A DNA stretch of 64,000 nucleotides, from positions 81,616,001 to 81,680,000 of the forward strand of contig CM059583.1 of assembly GCA_030407085.1 (NCBI GenBank). The letters are read 5' to 3'. Position numbers and translations under genes: made by a program. The notes beneath the pieces were generated by a model. The model searched no databases. It was not told the DNA's origin and worked only from the letters and a program-made list of their open reading frames with translations. Of the stretch, positions 44,276-54,435 are shown piece by piece; the first letter of the stretch is position 1, and each line of letters opens with the position of its first letter. The stretch is from Trichopria drosophilae (Eukaryota; Arthropoda; Insecta; Hymenoptera; Diapriidae).

Positions 44276-45487
44276 TTTTTTTAACGGAGGGGGGAAATGC
44301 GTTAGGCACCATAGGGGGTTGAAGATGTTGTGAAACCCCCCGTGTGTTGGACTCCCTCACCTTTGATGTTAACGGCAAGGTTTACCGACTAAAACCCTAA
44401 CCTCCCTTGGCCCTCCAGAATCCACGTGTGCAGTCTGCAGCAGAAAAGTGGCTCCGATATCCATCTCCTCCGCTGCAGACTGCACCGGGCCATTTCGTTT
44501 GCAACTGTAACCACTCCCTCTACCACTGGGTAAGTGGTTGCAGGATCTCGTGTGACCTCAGTAGACGGAGAGATCCCAGTAGCACTGCTTTCTGCATTCG
44601 GTCTGCGATGGAATTTGCATGTTCTCGACAGGCCGGAATGCTTTTGATGTTTTGGAGGAAAGTTGGTCTCATTCCTCCCAGCACTCCAATTATCAGCACG
44701 ACGAGCTTGATTTTGAATCCTCGATACAGCTTGCGCATCTCGAACAGGAGTTCCTGATATTTCATCCGTTTTTCGTCCTCTTTGCTGGCTATATTTGTTT
44801 CTGCTGGTGCAGAAAACTCGATGACGAAGATGGATTTGTCATCGAAGTCAACCAGGACGATGTCAGGCTTATTGGCTGATATTTGCCTGCTCGTCCGGAA
44901 TGAGTAATTCCAGTATATTCGGCACGACTCATTCCCGACTACGGATTCAATATCAGTGGGGACGTACGGCAAAACTGGGGTTGCATCAATATTCCAGTTC
45001 GGGATGCATTAATGCAAACCGACTATGCATTCGCGCCATGTAGCCCCTCTGTTGTGGATAGCTCTCCTCGTAGCAGCGCATTAAATCTTGTCTGAGATCC
45101 TCCGTCCACTGAAATCGTCCGTGAACATGAGCTTGTCGTCGTCCCGGGACACCTGTTTCGGCTCCTCCACCTCGGGACTGGGCTGCATCCGAAGCAGCCC
45201 GATGGTCAGGAGCCCTGCGCGTTCTATTTATAGTAACCGCATATACAGGGAGTAGGGTAGTTGGCCCTACCCCCCGTTGTTATGCCTCTCTCGTTTGTCT
45301 CTTACCTCGCCATCCACTGGGGTTCGTTACCCAATCTCTGGCAAGGTTGCTAAGAGTCCAGGGCCCACCGGCTTTAATAAGCACACTTAGAGGTGAGAGT
45401 AGGCCATTTGGGAAGATGGGCTAGGATGCAGCTTTTTGCATAGCCGCATTGTGTTACGCGTCATTCCCTTTGGGCCCCCTCGATTAT
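44276..45487 (-). mobile_element. R4/Dong-type LINE, second copy with internal deletion
   Basis: The left part (44,276-44,992) matches the 3' end of the longer copy at 45,508-46,214, including the GGCACCATAGGGGGTTGAAG word and the C-terminal endonuclease frame (44,972-44,520). At about 44,992 it jumps straight to CAGTTCGGGATGCATTAATG, which is the sequence at the 5' end of the long copy (48,943-48,962). About 2.7 kb of ORF is missing. To its right, 45,014-45,480 looks like a LINE 5' region, absent from the long copy, and runs up to that copy's poly(A). The two copies are in tandem on the minus strand. Confidence 0.72.
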
Positions 45488-48400
45488 TTTTTTTTTTTTT
45501 TTTTTTTACGGAGGGGGGGAATGCATTAGGCACCATAGGGGGTTGAAGATGTTGTGTAACCCCCCGTGTGTCGGACTCCCTCACCTTTGATGTTAACGGC
45601 AAGGTTTGCCGACTAAAACCCTAACCTCCCTTGGCCCTCCAGAATCCACGTGTGCAGTCTGCAGCAGAAAAGTGGCTCCGATATCCATCTCCTCCGCTGC
45701 AGACTGCACCGGGCCATTTCGTTTGCAACTGTAACCACTCCCTCTACCATTGGGTTAGTGGTTACAGGATCTCGTGTGACCTCAGTAGACGGAGAGATCC
45801 CAGCAGCACTGCTTTCTGCATTCGGCCTGCGATGGAATTTGCATGTTCTTGACAGGCCGGAATGCTTTGATGTTTTGGAGGAAAGTTGGTCTCATTCCTC
45901 CCAGCACTCCAATTATCAGCACGACGAGCTTGATTTTGAACCCTCGATACAGCTTGCGAATCTCGAACAGGAGTTCCTGATATTTCATCCGTTTTTCGTC
46001 CTCTTTGCTGACTATATTTGTTTCTGCTGGTGCAGAAAACTCGATGACGAAGATGGATTTGTCATCGAAGTCAACAAGGACGATGTCAGGCTTATTGGCT
46101 GATATTTGCCTGCTCGTCGGGAATGAGTAATTCCAGTATATTCGGCACGACTCATTCCCGACAACGGATTCAATATCAGTGGGGACGCACGGCAAAACTG
46201 GGGTTGCATCAATACCATAAGTGCTGCGAAGATGATAATACAGCACTCGAAGAGCCGCATTGTGACGTTCGATGTATGCTGAAATTGCATATATTGGGCA
46301 TGCTGCCAAAAGATGCATTAGTGTCTCGGCATGACATCTACACAATCTACAAAGCGTACTCTGTACCGCCTGGTGTAAGATGTTCTGGCGATACGCTAAG
46401 GTATTGATCACCCCATCCTGGCACGCGAAGATAAAACCCTCGGTCTCGGATTTCAAGCCGGCTGAGCTTAAGAAGGAGAAGGTCATCTCTGCCGACAAGC
46501 CAAGTTGTTGGACATTTCGAAAGAATTGTCCATGCAACGGCTTGTCGATATGCCTTCCCTCTAACATACGGAGTTGTTCCTTCCGTATGTTAGCCCTGAG
46601 ACGCACTAGGCACAGATTGATGACTGATTCAGCCTCCTGTGCACCACTACGTCCCACGTTGAAAACCAGACCGAGGTTTCGCGCCGCTCGTTCCGCCGCG
46701 TTGTACAAAAACGCCCCCTTCCCCTGAATTTCATGCTGATGTACTAGCATCATCAGGGGATCCTCCGTTCGATTAATCACGTCGCAAGCTGTTTCGAGGA
46801 CCAATCGGTCATGCATACACTCCAGGCTTAAAAGGCCACGACCTCCCATATTTCGGGGCAAATACAGTCGTTCCACGGAAGATCTTGGATGCAAACTGCG
46901 TTGCATACAAATCATCTTCCGTGTGCTTCGGTCAAGATCCCTTAGCTCGTCAACGTTCCACTTGAGTGCTCCAAAAGAATAGAGCACTGGTGATACGGCC
47001 AACATATTCGTGGCTGCCACCTTATTTCTCCCGGTCAATTCTGATGACCAGATCTGACGGAGAATGCGCCGGTATTTCTTAATGATGGTGGTTTTAGCAG
47101 CCTGCACATCCTGGACATGCCTTTGAGGTACGCCCAGGTATGTGTAGGCTTCTTCGGCGCTAAGGTGGCGGATGACATTTCCGTTGACGAGCTCCATATC
47201 GTTGTTATGGGAGCCTGACCTTTCTCTGTGCAAATGAACGACTGCACACTTGTCCAATCCGAATTCCATGCCGATATCTCTCGAGTATGTGAGGGCGATG
47301 TTCAGAGATCGATGTCATTGATCTTCGCCTGATGCGTATAATTTAAGATCGTCCATATAGAAAAGATGGGTCATCTTATGTACACGTTCACCAGGCGGTC
47401 CACACATGTACCCTTGAGATTTCCGGAGAGCAACGGATAGAGGCAATAGTGAGATGCAGAAGAGCAGAGGACTCAGAGAATCTCCCTGGTAGACACCTCT
47501 TTGGAATTGAACCAGTCTAGACATGGTTCGACGCTTGTCCGATGTCATGACAAAGCATGTTTTCCAAAGAGGCATCAGGTCTTCTACAATTCTCACTATG
47601 TTTGGGTGGACATGGAGGCGTTTGAGCAACAAGCTTAAAAGCTCGTGCGATGTTGAATCATACGCCTTCATGTAATCCAGCCAGGCTATCGACAGGTTAC
47701 GCTTGTACTGGACTGCGTCCTGACAAACACACCTGTCGATAAGCAAGTTGTCCTTGCAGCCGGATACACCCATTTTGCAGCCTCGTTGTTCTACTATCCG
47801 TTGCCACACCGGTTTCACGGATTTCTCAATACGTTCGTTCAAGATGTTAGTGAACAATTTGTATAACGTATTGAGACACGTGATCGGTCTATGGTTTTTC
47901 GGATCGGACAAGTCTCCCGATTTTGGGATCAGTGTCGTTCGGCCCTCCACCAGCCAGTGCGGAATGGGTTGGTCTCCATTTATGTAAGAGGTGAATATTC
48001 GGGCTAGGTGTTGATGGACAGAAGTGAACTTCTTCCACCAATAGTTGTTAATTCCATCCCAGCCCGGCGAGTAGAAATTCCTCGCTCCTGTGATGGCATT
48101 TTTCACCTCTAAAGCACTGACGGGCGGGCAATCTTCACTTTGTTGTGTGACTTCGTCGCACAACTCGGTGAAGATTTCAATACCTGGAGTGTCTGCATTA
48201 AGCCTAGATGTTCTCTCGTAGATGCTCCCCCAGAATTCCTCAACTGCGGCCATCGACGGAAACTCGCTTGAGGCTGCGATACGTTGTTTGAAGAGGTTGG
48301 AAGGATTCGTCCAAAATATTGAGTTTTGTCGAATTCCTTCTTCCCGTCTTTGCAGCCTCTTTTTGGCATCGGCCATAACCCGAATTTTATCCGCTAAACG

Positions 48401-48965
48401 TTGCTTGATGTTGAGCAACTTGTTCAGCTTGTTCAGTGTGTGATAATACGTCCGCAGTTGTTGTGCGAACTTCTTGACTTTAGCCGTAAATGAACGGCCA
48501 GATGTTAAATAGTCGATCACACACTGAATTCGGGAAGCGAGTTTCCGTGTAAGTCGAATCTTACCGTTCAATTGAGACATGCGTTTTGTAATCTGCCGAC
48601 TCCCCGATGTCTGTGTCAGATTTCGCGGAGCCACCAGATCACTTGCAGCCTCGTAAACGGCACAATTGACTTGCCACAGGTCGCAGTCATCTGAAAGAGC
48701 ATTTAGAAGTAGGCTATTTGCTCTGTCTATTTCTCGTTGTTTAGGCAAAATTTTTGTTGTCAAATTTTTCCTAAACACGAGTGTCGTGCTGTCATAATGT
48801 GGAGCATCTCTTCCAGCACCGCGTACGGGCTCAGTTGTTATTGCCCGCACATCCGGTACCGGTTGACAGCTGGGAACAACGAAACCCGTCCGCCTCAGAT
48901 AGGCCACATAATCTCTCAGTTGTTGTTGAGAAAAGCGATCTGCCAGTTCGGGATGCATTAATGCA

Positions 48966-48966
<1 letters not shown>
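45488..48966 (-). mobile_element. R4/Dong-type LINE, long copy, 5'-truncated
   Basis: Minus-strand non-LTR retrotransposon whose 3' end is a poly(A) run (T run at 45,487-45,508 on the plus strand). Its 5' end abuts a (TAA)n microsatellite at 48,967-49,002. Dong elements are known to sit in TAA repeats, and this junction fits. It carries one long ORF (described separately). Confidence 0.8.
45782..48966 (-). CDS. R4/Dong-type LINE polyprotein: RT plus restriction-like endonuclease
   Basis: One frame of about 1,060 codons with a single in-frame TGA at 47,315-47,317. N-terminal part (to about 48,200) is basic and helical. RT blocks: ARNFYSPGWDGINNYWW, EGRTTLIPKSGDLSDPKN, HRPITCLNTLYKLFTNIL, IAWLDYMKAYDSTSHELL, FQRGVYQGDSLSPLLFCISL and the catalytic FYMDDLKLYA (DD at 47,348-47,356). 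The C-terminal part has a CCHC motif CRLCRCHAETLMHLLAAC and a PD-(D/E)XK endonuclease KPDIVLVDFDDKSIFVIEF at about 46,030-46,093. This order and the endonuclease type define the R2/R4 group; the single TGA is the only visible defect. The start is missing because the copy is 5'-truncated; the ORF appears to extend into the microsatellite as isoleucines, which is an artefact. Confidence 0.88.

Positions 48967-49002
<36 letters not shown>
48967..49002. repeat. (TTA)n/(TAA)n microsatellite at LINE 5' junction
   Basis: About twelve ATT units between the LINE 5' end and the resumed flank. It is the likely target or a by-product of LINE insertion. Confidence 0.95.
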
Positions 49003-49079
49003 CACGAACGAATTCGGAATTATCACAATGGGCGACGAAATAGACGATGAACATCAGTCGTCGCAGCATGCAATGCTAT

Positions 49080-49303
49080 GCTATCGATGCTACTCACACA
49101 CACGTCAGTCGAGCGGAGCAAGTATTAGTTTCATTTATCGGGTGAACCATTGACTGCGATTACGTTGTTTTCAACAACGTACCGGTGCGAGCGAAACGTT
49201 CCAAACACCCTCTTGTTATCAAACAAGAGATACAGCGGCTCGTGGCGGAGCATGAGGAGGCAGGAATTATACGACCCTCCACTTCGGATTATGACTCACC
49301 TGC
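49080..49303 (+). pseudogene. Ty3/gypsy RT N-terminal piece, split by MULE
   Basis: The frame reads PVRAKRSKHPLVIKQEIQRL and AEHEEAGIIRPSTSDYDSPA, the start of a gypsy RT. It stops matching exactly at the 9-bp sequence CTCACCTGC; the frame resumes in phase at 54,436 with WVVPKK. It shows where the MULE inserted. Confidence 0.85.
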
Positions 49304-49625
49304 ATGACGCTGAAACTAGCAGGAAATTCAGGCGCCGGGTCCTCTGACAGGGGTTCTTAACGCATCTGGAAATCTGTGCAATTACGCTCGCTTCTTGTTA
49401 TTCTGTTATTGTTTCTAAGTATATAATTATATTTTTAAGAGAATCAAAGATGTTTTATTGTGATATAGTACCTGCAAATATTTTTTAAACTAAATCCTGC
49501 CAGAAATAACGCAGCAACTTATAAGCGTGTACGCGTCCGCAAAAGTATCTTTGCACTCGATTTCGATTATTTATTTCATAGTTTGTTATTGTTTAGGATA
49601 TTCTGAAGGGAATGCAAAAGGTCTC
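49304..49625 (+). repeat. Left inverted terminal repeat of MULE
   Basis: Pairs with 54,095-54,426. Words include GGGTCCTCTGACAGGGGTTC, GAATCAAAGATGTTTTATTG, ATAACGCAGCAACTTATAAG and GGGAATGCAA. A degenerate direct copy of its inner part follows at about 49,665-49,815. Confidence 0.9.
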
Positions 49626-50043
49626 ATTGCGATGCGGTTTGTCTAAATATTGTTTAAACAATTTCCTAATGGAAGTAATACAGCCACCTATAAGCGTAAA
49701 CGCGACCGGGAAAATCGAATTAAAACTATCTTTGCACTCGATTTTGATTATTTATTTAATATTTTCTTATAGTTTATGATATTCTGAAGGGAATGCAAAA
49801 GGTCTCTTTGTGAATCGGTTCATCGGAAAGTTTGTTATTTTCTGTTCTGGGGGACTCCGCTGAAGCCGAAACCAATATATTTCATACTTGCATCATCTTT
49901 ATAGTTTAATGTACACTTCTAGGTAGCGTTTTGATTCTCGATAAATAGTTGTGATGCCGTTTAATATAAATGAATTTCATCGGCGGCGCGTGAAATACAT
50001 ACATAATTTCCGTTCCGCATCTTCCGATACAGCCCGTGAAAAA

Positions 50044-50044
<1 letters not shown>

Positions 50045-50095
<51 letters not shown>
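50045..50095. repeat. (GA)n microsatellite
   Basis: About 25 GA units, lying just before the transposase start. The long frame that begins at 50,036 reads through it as RERERE, which is not protein. Confidence 0.97.
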
Positions 50096-50098
<3 letters not shown>

Positions 50099-50185
50099 TA
50101 CAAATTTTGTACATTGTATTCTGTGTCTTGCAGATTTTATTGTTTTATAATATTATATCCGGTGTCTTGTATTAGATTTCCCTTT

Positions 50186-52108
50186 ATGGCTTTGGGTAAA
50201 CTTCATGTTACCCCTGAACGGGTGGCAGAGATTCTTTTCGCTTTATTTCCCGATATAAATTTGGAGAAATTCAAAACATCCGCAGATGCTCTTTCGTATA
50301 GAAAGCCTGAATCAGTCTGGCAAACAGTATGTCAGAAAATGTTTCCGAATAGTACACTCCACAAAACTATTCGAAAGAAAAGTTTTCAATGCTATTGTAA
50401 TTTTCGTAAACATTTTGCTGCTATCCAATCGCATTTATTACATTTGCGTAATCGTTGTCATCGGGATGTACATATAATTAATTGTAATGATCAACAACCT
50501 ACAATGTGCAACAGAAATGAAATACCCTCCGAAAATCTGTCACCAGAAATTCTTGAAAAAGACTATGCGGATCCTGGCGTTACAAATAATGTTACAACTA
50601 AATGCAGCAATGAATACATGGCTTATTCTCCAATTTATTCTCAGGAAGATCTTGATAAAGAATTTCCGAAAATAAATATTATGAGCAAGATTCAAGATCT
50701 GCAACGAGATGTGGAAAGCATAAATCATTACCCATATGTTAGCGATAAAGAAAAATGTACATCCTGTAATGAAAATGGAGAAATTGGTTTTGCAATTCCC
50801 GACGTTGTTCCCGACGAAACTATGGATCGAGGTTGTTCATGCGAAGAACATATGGAGCACAATTTCATACTTCCGTGGTCATTTATAAACGAGTACTGGA
50901 CCACGAATAGAAAATTTCTAAAGAAAGGGTGGACAGATTCCTTTAATAAACTATTTGTTCCCCACCACACAAAATGTGTATTAACATTTCGATATCATAA
51001 TCCTTCCTACGGTACAAAGAAAAAAAAATTTCATCAGCTTCATGCACATGCAGAATGCAAAATCGAGGGTTGCGAGCGCGTTTACGATTTTAGCGTTCAA
51101 AAAATGTTTAAGTTACATGCAGACTCAACGGTGCACGTTCGTGTGTTAGGACGATATAACCATATTGGTACCGCCCGAAGATTTATCAAGGGCAATACAC
51201 GACATGAATTGGCTATAGCTTTGGAAAAGCAAATTGGGTACCTAATTGAACTGGCAAAAAAGGGACATATATTTTTATATCTTGATGCAACTGGTACGTT
51301 TATTGGAAATCCTCCTCTAAATTCGACAAAACCCTATTACTATGTTTTGCTACTGGCTGGTGGTGAACTGCATTCACCTCTTCCAGTGGCCGATTTCATT
51401 AGCTGTAGTCATGATGTTGTACGTATTACAACCTTTTTACACACATATGCTGCAGCTATAAGGACATGCCATTCATCTGACGTTCCAATTGGGGCTAAAA
51501 TTGAAACTGATTTTAGCAAGGCCTTGATACAATCGACACTTAAAGCATTCAACGATATGAATGTTTTAACTTATCTAAAAACAATTTGGGACGAGATTCA
51601 TTTTCCAGAGAAATGTCATGCACCGTATACTGTCGTTCACGTATGCTCGTCACACCTTATAAAAGGTGCAACTGGGCGTGCCAAACAGTTCACCCAAGAT
51701 TCGGACATCAGAGTTTTGTTAGGTGCAGCTGTGGCAATGTTACTGCACACGACAGAACTATCCCAGACAGTGCAGGTATTCCGTGCATGTTCCGTTGTAT
51801 TTGGTTTCAAAAATATCACAAAAACGTATGAAAAGTATTTAAACCAATTACCTAATGTACAATCCCACTGCGATGTGAACTCAAGTGAGGTTCAATCGGA
51901 ATGCACCATTCCCCTGCCCGATGATTTTGAATTGTTATCAAGAAAATTGCAACGAGAAAAATCACTATTTTTTATTTTATTCCAAAAAGAATTCCAGCGC
52001 TTATTTGATGAAAATGAAAATAGTGAACAAGCTAATAATAATTCTCTGCATGTACCTCAATTTATACAATACCTTATTAACGAATTACTTCTATATACGC
52101 CACTTTAG
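50186..52108 (+). CDS. Mutator-superfamily DDE transposase
   Basis: The preferred start is ATG 50,186 (MALGKLHVTPERV), giving about 640 residues; upstream in-frame codons come from a microsatellite. N-terminal residues 1-110 are a cysteine/histidine-rich helical domain (CQKMFPNSTLHKTIRKKSF), possibly DNA-binding. Residues about 215-350 contain paired cysteines and a GCERVYDF stretch, similar to a FLYWCH/WRKY-like DNA-binding finger. The RNase-H-like core has the first aspartate at residue 367 (FLYLDATGTFIGNPP), the second at 442 (IETDFSKALIQSTLKAF) and CxxH at 487-490 (HVCSSHLIKGATGR), the signature of MULE/KDZ transposases. The last acidic residue cannot be placed by eye. The frame is unbroken, so the protein may be functional or only recently dead. 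Confidence 0.82.
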   Translation: MALGKLHVTPERVAEILFALFPDINLEKFKTSADALSYRKPESVWQTVCQKMFPNSTLHKTIRKKSFQCYCNFRKHFAAIQSHLLHLRNRCHRDVHIINCNDQQPTMCNRNEIPSENLSPEILEKDYADPGVTNNVTTKCSNEYMAYSPIYSQEDLDKEFPKINIMSKIQDLQRDVESINHYPYVSDKEKCTSCNENGEIGFAIPDVVPDETMDRGCSCEEHMEHNFILPWSFINEYWTTNRKFLKKGWTDSFNKLFVPHHTKCVLTFRYHNPSYGTKKKKFHQLHAHAECKIEGCERVYDFSVQKMFKLHADSTVHVRVLGRYNHIGTARRFIKGNTRHELAIALEKQIGYLIELAKKGHIFLYLDATGTFIGNPPLNSTKPYYYVLLLAGGELHSPLPVADFISCSHDVVRITTFLHTYAAAIRTCHSSDVPIGAKIETDFSKALIQSTLKAFNDMNVLTYLKTIWDEIHFPEKCHAPYTVVHVCSSHLIKGATGRAKQFTQDSDIRVLLGAAVAMLLHTTELSQTVQVFRACSVVFGFKNITKTYEKYLNQLPNVQSHCDVNSSEVQSECTIPLPDDFELLSRKLQREKSLFFILFQKEFQRLFDENENSEQANNNSLHVPQFIQYLINELLLYTPL

Positions 52109-52130
52109 ACGGGAATCGTCATAAAGCGGT

Positions 52131-53520
52131 TTGGAATCAGCAGCGATTCGAATGCACCCGTCGAAAATTGGAACAAGATCATCAAACATTTTATATTCTA
52201 CGGCAAAAAAAAAGACAATCCATTCCAAGAGCTTTCACGGAACTGGAATCGGGATTACACGGTCGGTTAAAGGAGAGGAAATACTACCTTCGCACAACAA
52301 GACAAAAAAATAGTGTTTGGAAAAGAAAGAGCACAGAGAAAGTGAAGAAAACAAAACGCTCTGAAACAAAAGGATATTTCAGAAAATATAAAAAGCAAAC
52401 TTTGCGTGATGTGTCATTGAGCGATGAATCTTTATGCTCATTGAAGAAGAAACAGATGAAAATAAACCCTTCACCTGAAAAAAATGATTGGACAAATGAG
52501 TGCAATCGAGACGTATCTATATCACCAAATCCTTCCGCTGATACCGCTTTTAACGATGCTGTCGAAAGTTGGGTCGATTGCAAAAGTTGTACTGTCGCGA
52601 ACAGGCCCTACTTTAGCACCTTCATGAAGAATATTGATGCATGACGCAAGAAAGATTATCTTGTAGAAGCCGTAGCATTAGCAATGCCCATGCGTGATGA
52701 AGAAATGGACCAGAAACAACCGCAATGTTTCCGTATAATTAAAACTTATCCTTCAAACTGGAGAACAGCGTCTTTCTATATTTCGAAAGTACTTCTCAAT
52801 GAGCAGAGCTTAGAAACACTTCTCGATAATGAGTACATTGATGGCAACATCATTAACGCGTTTTTTTCAACACTCAAAGGTACAGAAGAGGAAGATCCAT
52901 TAATATTCGACACCCACTTTATTATAAGTTTATTGGAATCAAATGATAGTGAAGTGGGGTATTTTAAAGTTAGGAGGATTCATTGAAAAACTATGTTGAA
53001 GAATGGATTCTCCAGACATTGACTGGTCTTCATGGATAGTGTATTGCCCAAATGATATACTGAATCAAACTTCACATACAGGAGTGGGGGCAAATTGTGG
53101 CGTTCATATGTGCTTTTGGGCGTATATAATTTGCACGTCGACCTACTGGCAGTTCGCAGAAGAGGACATGTTAAAAGGTAGAAAGTGGATAATGTCCAGA
53201 TTGTTCGAGTTCAACGAACTTCCAACCGCCCGCAATCACAGAGGCCACGACGATGCTACTGAACTAGTACCGACAAGTAGTTTTCAAAAAAATCGATGAA
53301 TTTAAAGATAACTCGGGAACGTCCCTTGCAGTCACAAAGCATTTTAGAATATTGTGCATAACTGAAATTGTTGGCCAAGAGAGAACACTGCCTCATGTAA
53401 TCGGTAAAGATTTTATTCGGAGCTGCATTTTATATCTTACTCAAGCTCAAATTGAAAATTCCAACAATAACTTTAAGAATATAAAAGTACAAAAATGCAA
53501 ACGCACCGAAAATGCTTAAA
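52131..53520 (+). pseudogene. Second MULE gene with Ulp1/C48-type protease remnant
   Basis: Successive plus-strand frames. 52,168-52,644 gives a very basic stretch (RKSTEKVKKTKRSETKGY) and then VESWVDCKSCTVANRPYF. 52,684-52,986 gives SLETLLDNEYIDGNIINAFF, the start pattern of C48 proteases (W..d..i......l). 53,003-53,299 gives MDSPDIDWSSWIVYCPNDI and GANCGVHMCFWAYIIC, the aspartate and the catalytic cysteine of the C48 family. Finally KHFRILCITEIVGQERTLP leads to a stop near 53,520. Stops or shifts at 52,644, 52,986 and 53,299 break it. The catalytic histidine, expected in an HWxL context shortly before MDSP, is not seen, and the usual glutamine before the cysteine is replaced by NQTSHTG. The protease is probably inactive here. 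In other transposons such proteases are thought to act on SUMO conjugates; this is inference. Confidence 0.72.
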
Positions 53521-54094
53521 AAGTTAACATTTATATCAAAACAAAAACGGTAAAAAAGGTGACAAATAAAAAAGTAAAAAAAAGTAAAAAAATACAAATG
53601 CAAAAAAAAGTAAAAAATACAAATAAAAGAATTAAAAAAAAAGAGAGATCCTTCACCCGCTACCTCCACGTGGTTGGTCTTGGGTAACGCTAAAAGCAGG
53701 TGAAGACGTAGCAATAATAAATAAATGTTGCATTCTTAATTTCCTACCCACATATTATAAATGGAGGGGATGAGGTACGCTCAAAAATCATACATCTACT
53801 CGCGATGAAGGATAGATTATATAAATAAGTCACGTCGTGTAAAAGTGAACTGTCTCTCTTCAATTTTATACCAGGTACCAGTCAAAAATAACAAAAACCA
53901 AAGCATTGTTGCAATAAACATGAATGGAAAGATATTGTAATTCTCAATGTTACATGAAAAGGTTAGGTTAGGTTAAATATCATTATTCTTTCAAGAATAA
54001 ACGCCAATTAATTGGACTATTCAATAAAGTCGGAGGGTCAGTAGTACAACAGCCGGAAATAGTTAAATAATAATATATACTGCATTTCTATAGA
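53521..54094. other. MULE 3' non-coding region
   Basis: A- and AAAAAG-rich sequence up to about 53,650, then unique sequence to the inverted repeat. The minus frame 53,430-53,714 is a shadow of the A-rich strand. Confidence 0.6.
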
Positions 54095-54435
54095 AAATGT
54101 TGCATTCCCTTCATACCATGATAAACTATAACAAACTATGGAATAAATAATCAAAATCGAGTGCAAAGATACTTTTACGGATGCGTACACGCTTATAAGT
54201 TGCTGCGTTATTTCTGGCAGGATTTAGTTTAAAAAATATTTGCAGGTGCTATATCACAATAAAACATCTTTGATTCTCTTCAAAATATAATTGTATACTA
54301 AGAAACAATAACAGAATAACAAGAAGCGAGCGTAATGCATAGTTTTCCAGATGCGTTGAGAACCCCTGTCAGAGGACCCGGCGCCCGAATTTCCTGCTAT
54401 GAATTTCCTGCTAGTTTCAGCGTCATCTCACCTGC

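Larger units (their letters stand above)
49304..54426 (+). mobile_element. Mutator-like transposon, 5.1 kb, encoding transposase and Ulp1-type protease
   Basis: Ends start ATGACGCTGAAACTAGCAGG on both sides (reversed on the right). It is flanked by CTCACCTGC at 49,295-49,303 and 54,427-54,435, a 9-bp duplication typical of the Mutator superfamily. Inverted terminal repeats run about 320 bp (49,304-49,625; 54,095-54,426) with a 14-bp internal duplication at the right end. It carries two plus-strand genes: a DDE transposase (50,186-52,108) and a second, broken gene ending in a C48-like protease (52,131-53,520). KDZ/Zisupton elements share the protease but have 8-bp duplications, so Mutator is the better guess. 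Confidence 0.85.

Noticed and set aside
48970..49069. Start of the LINE protein at 49,069
   Set aside because: The poly-isoleucine stretch is the TAA microsatellite and the codons before it are flank.
50036..50185. N-terminal extension of the MULE transposase
   Set aside because: It reads through a (GA)n microsatellite as RERERE; the start at 50,186 is more sensible.
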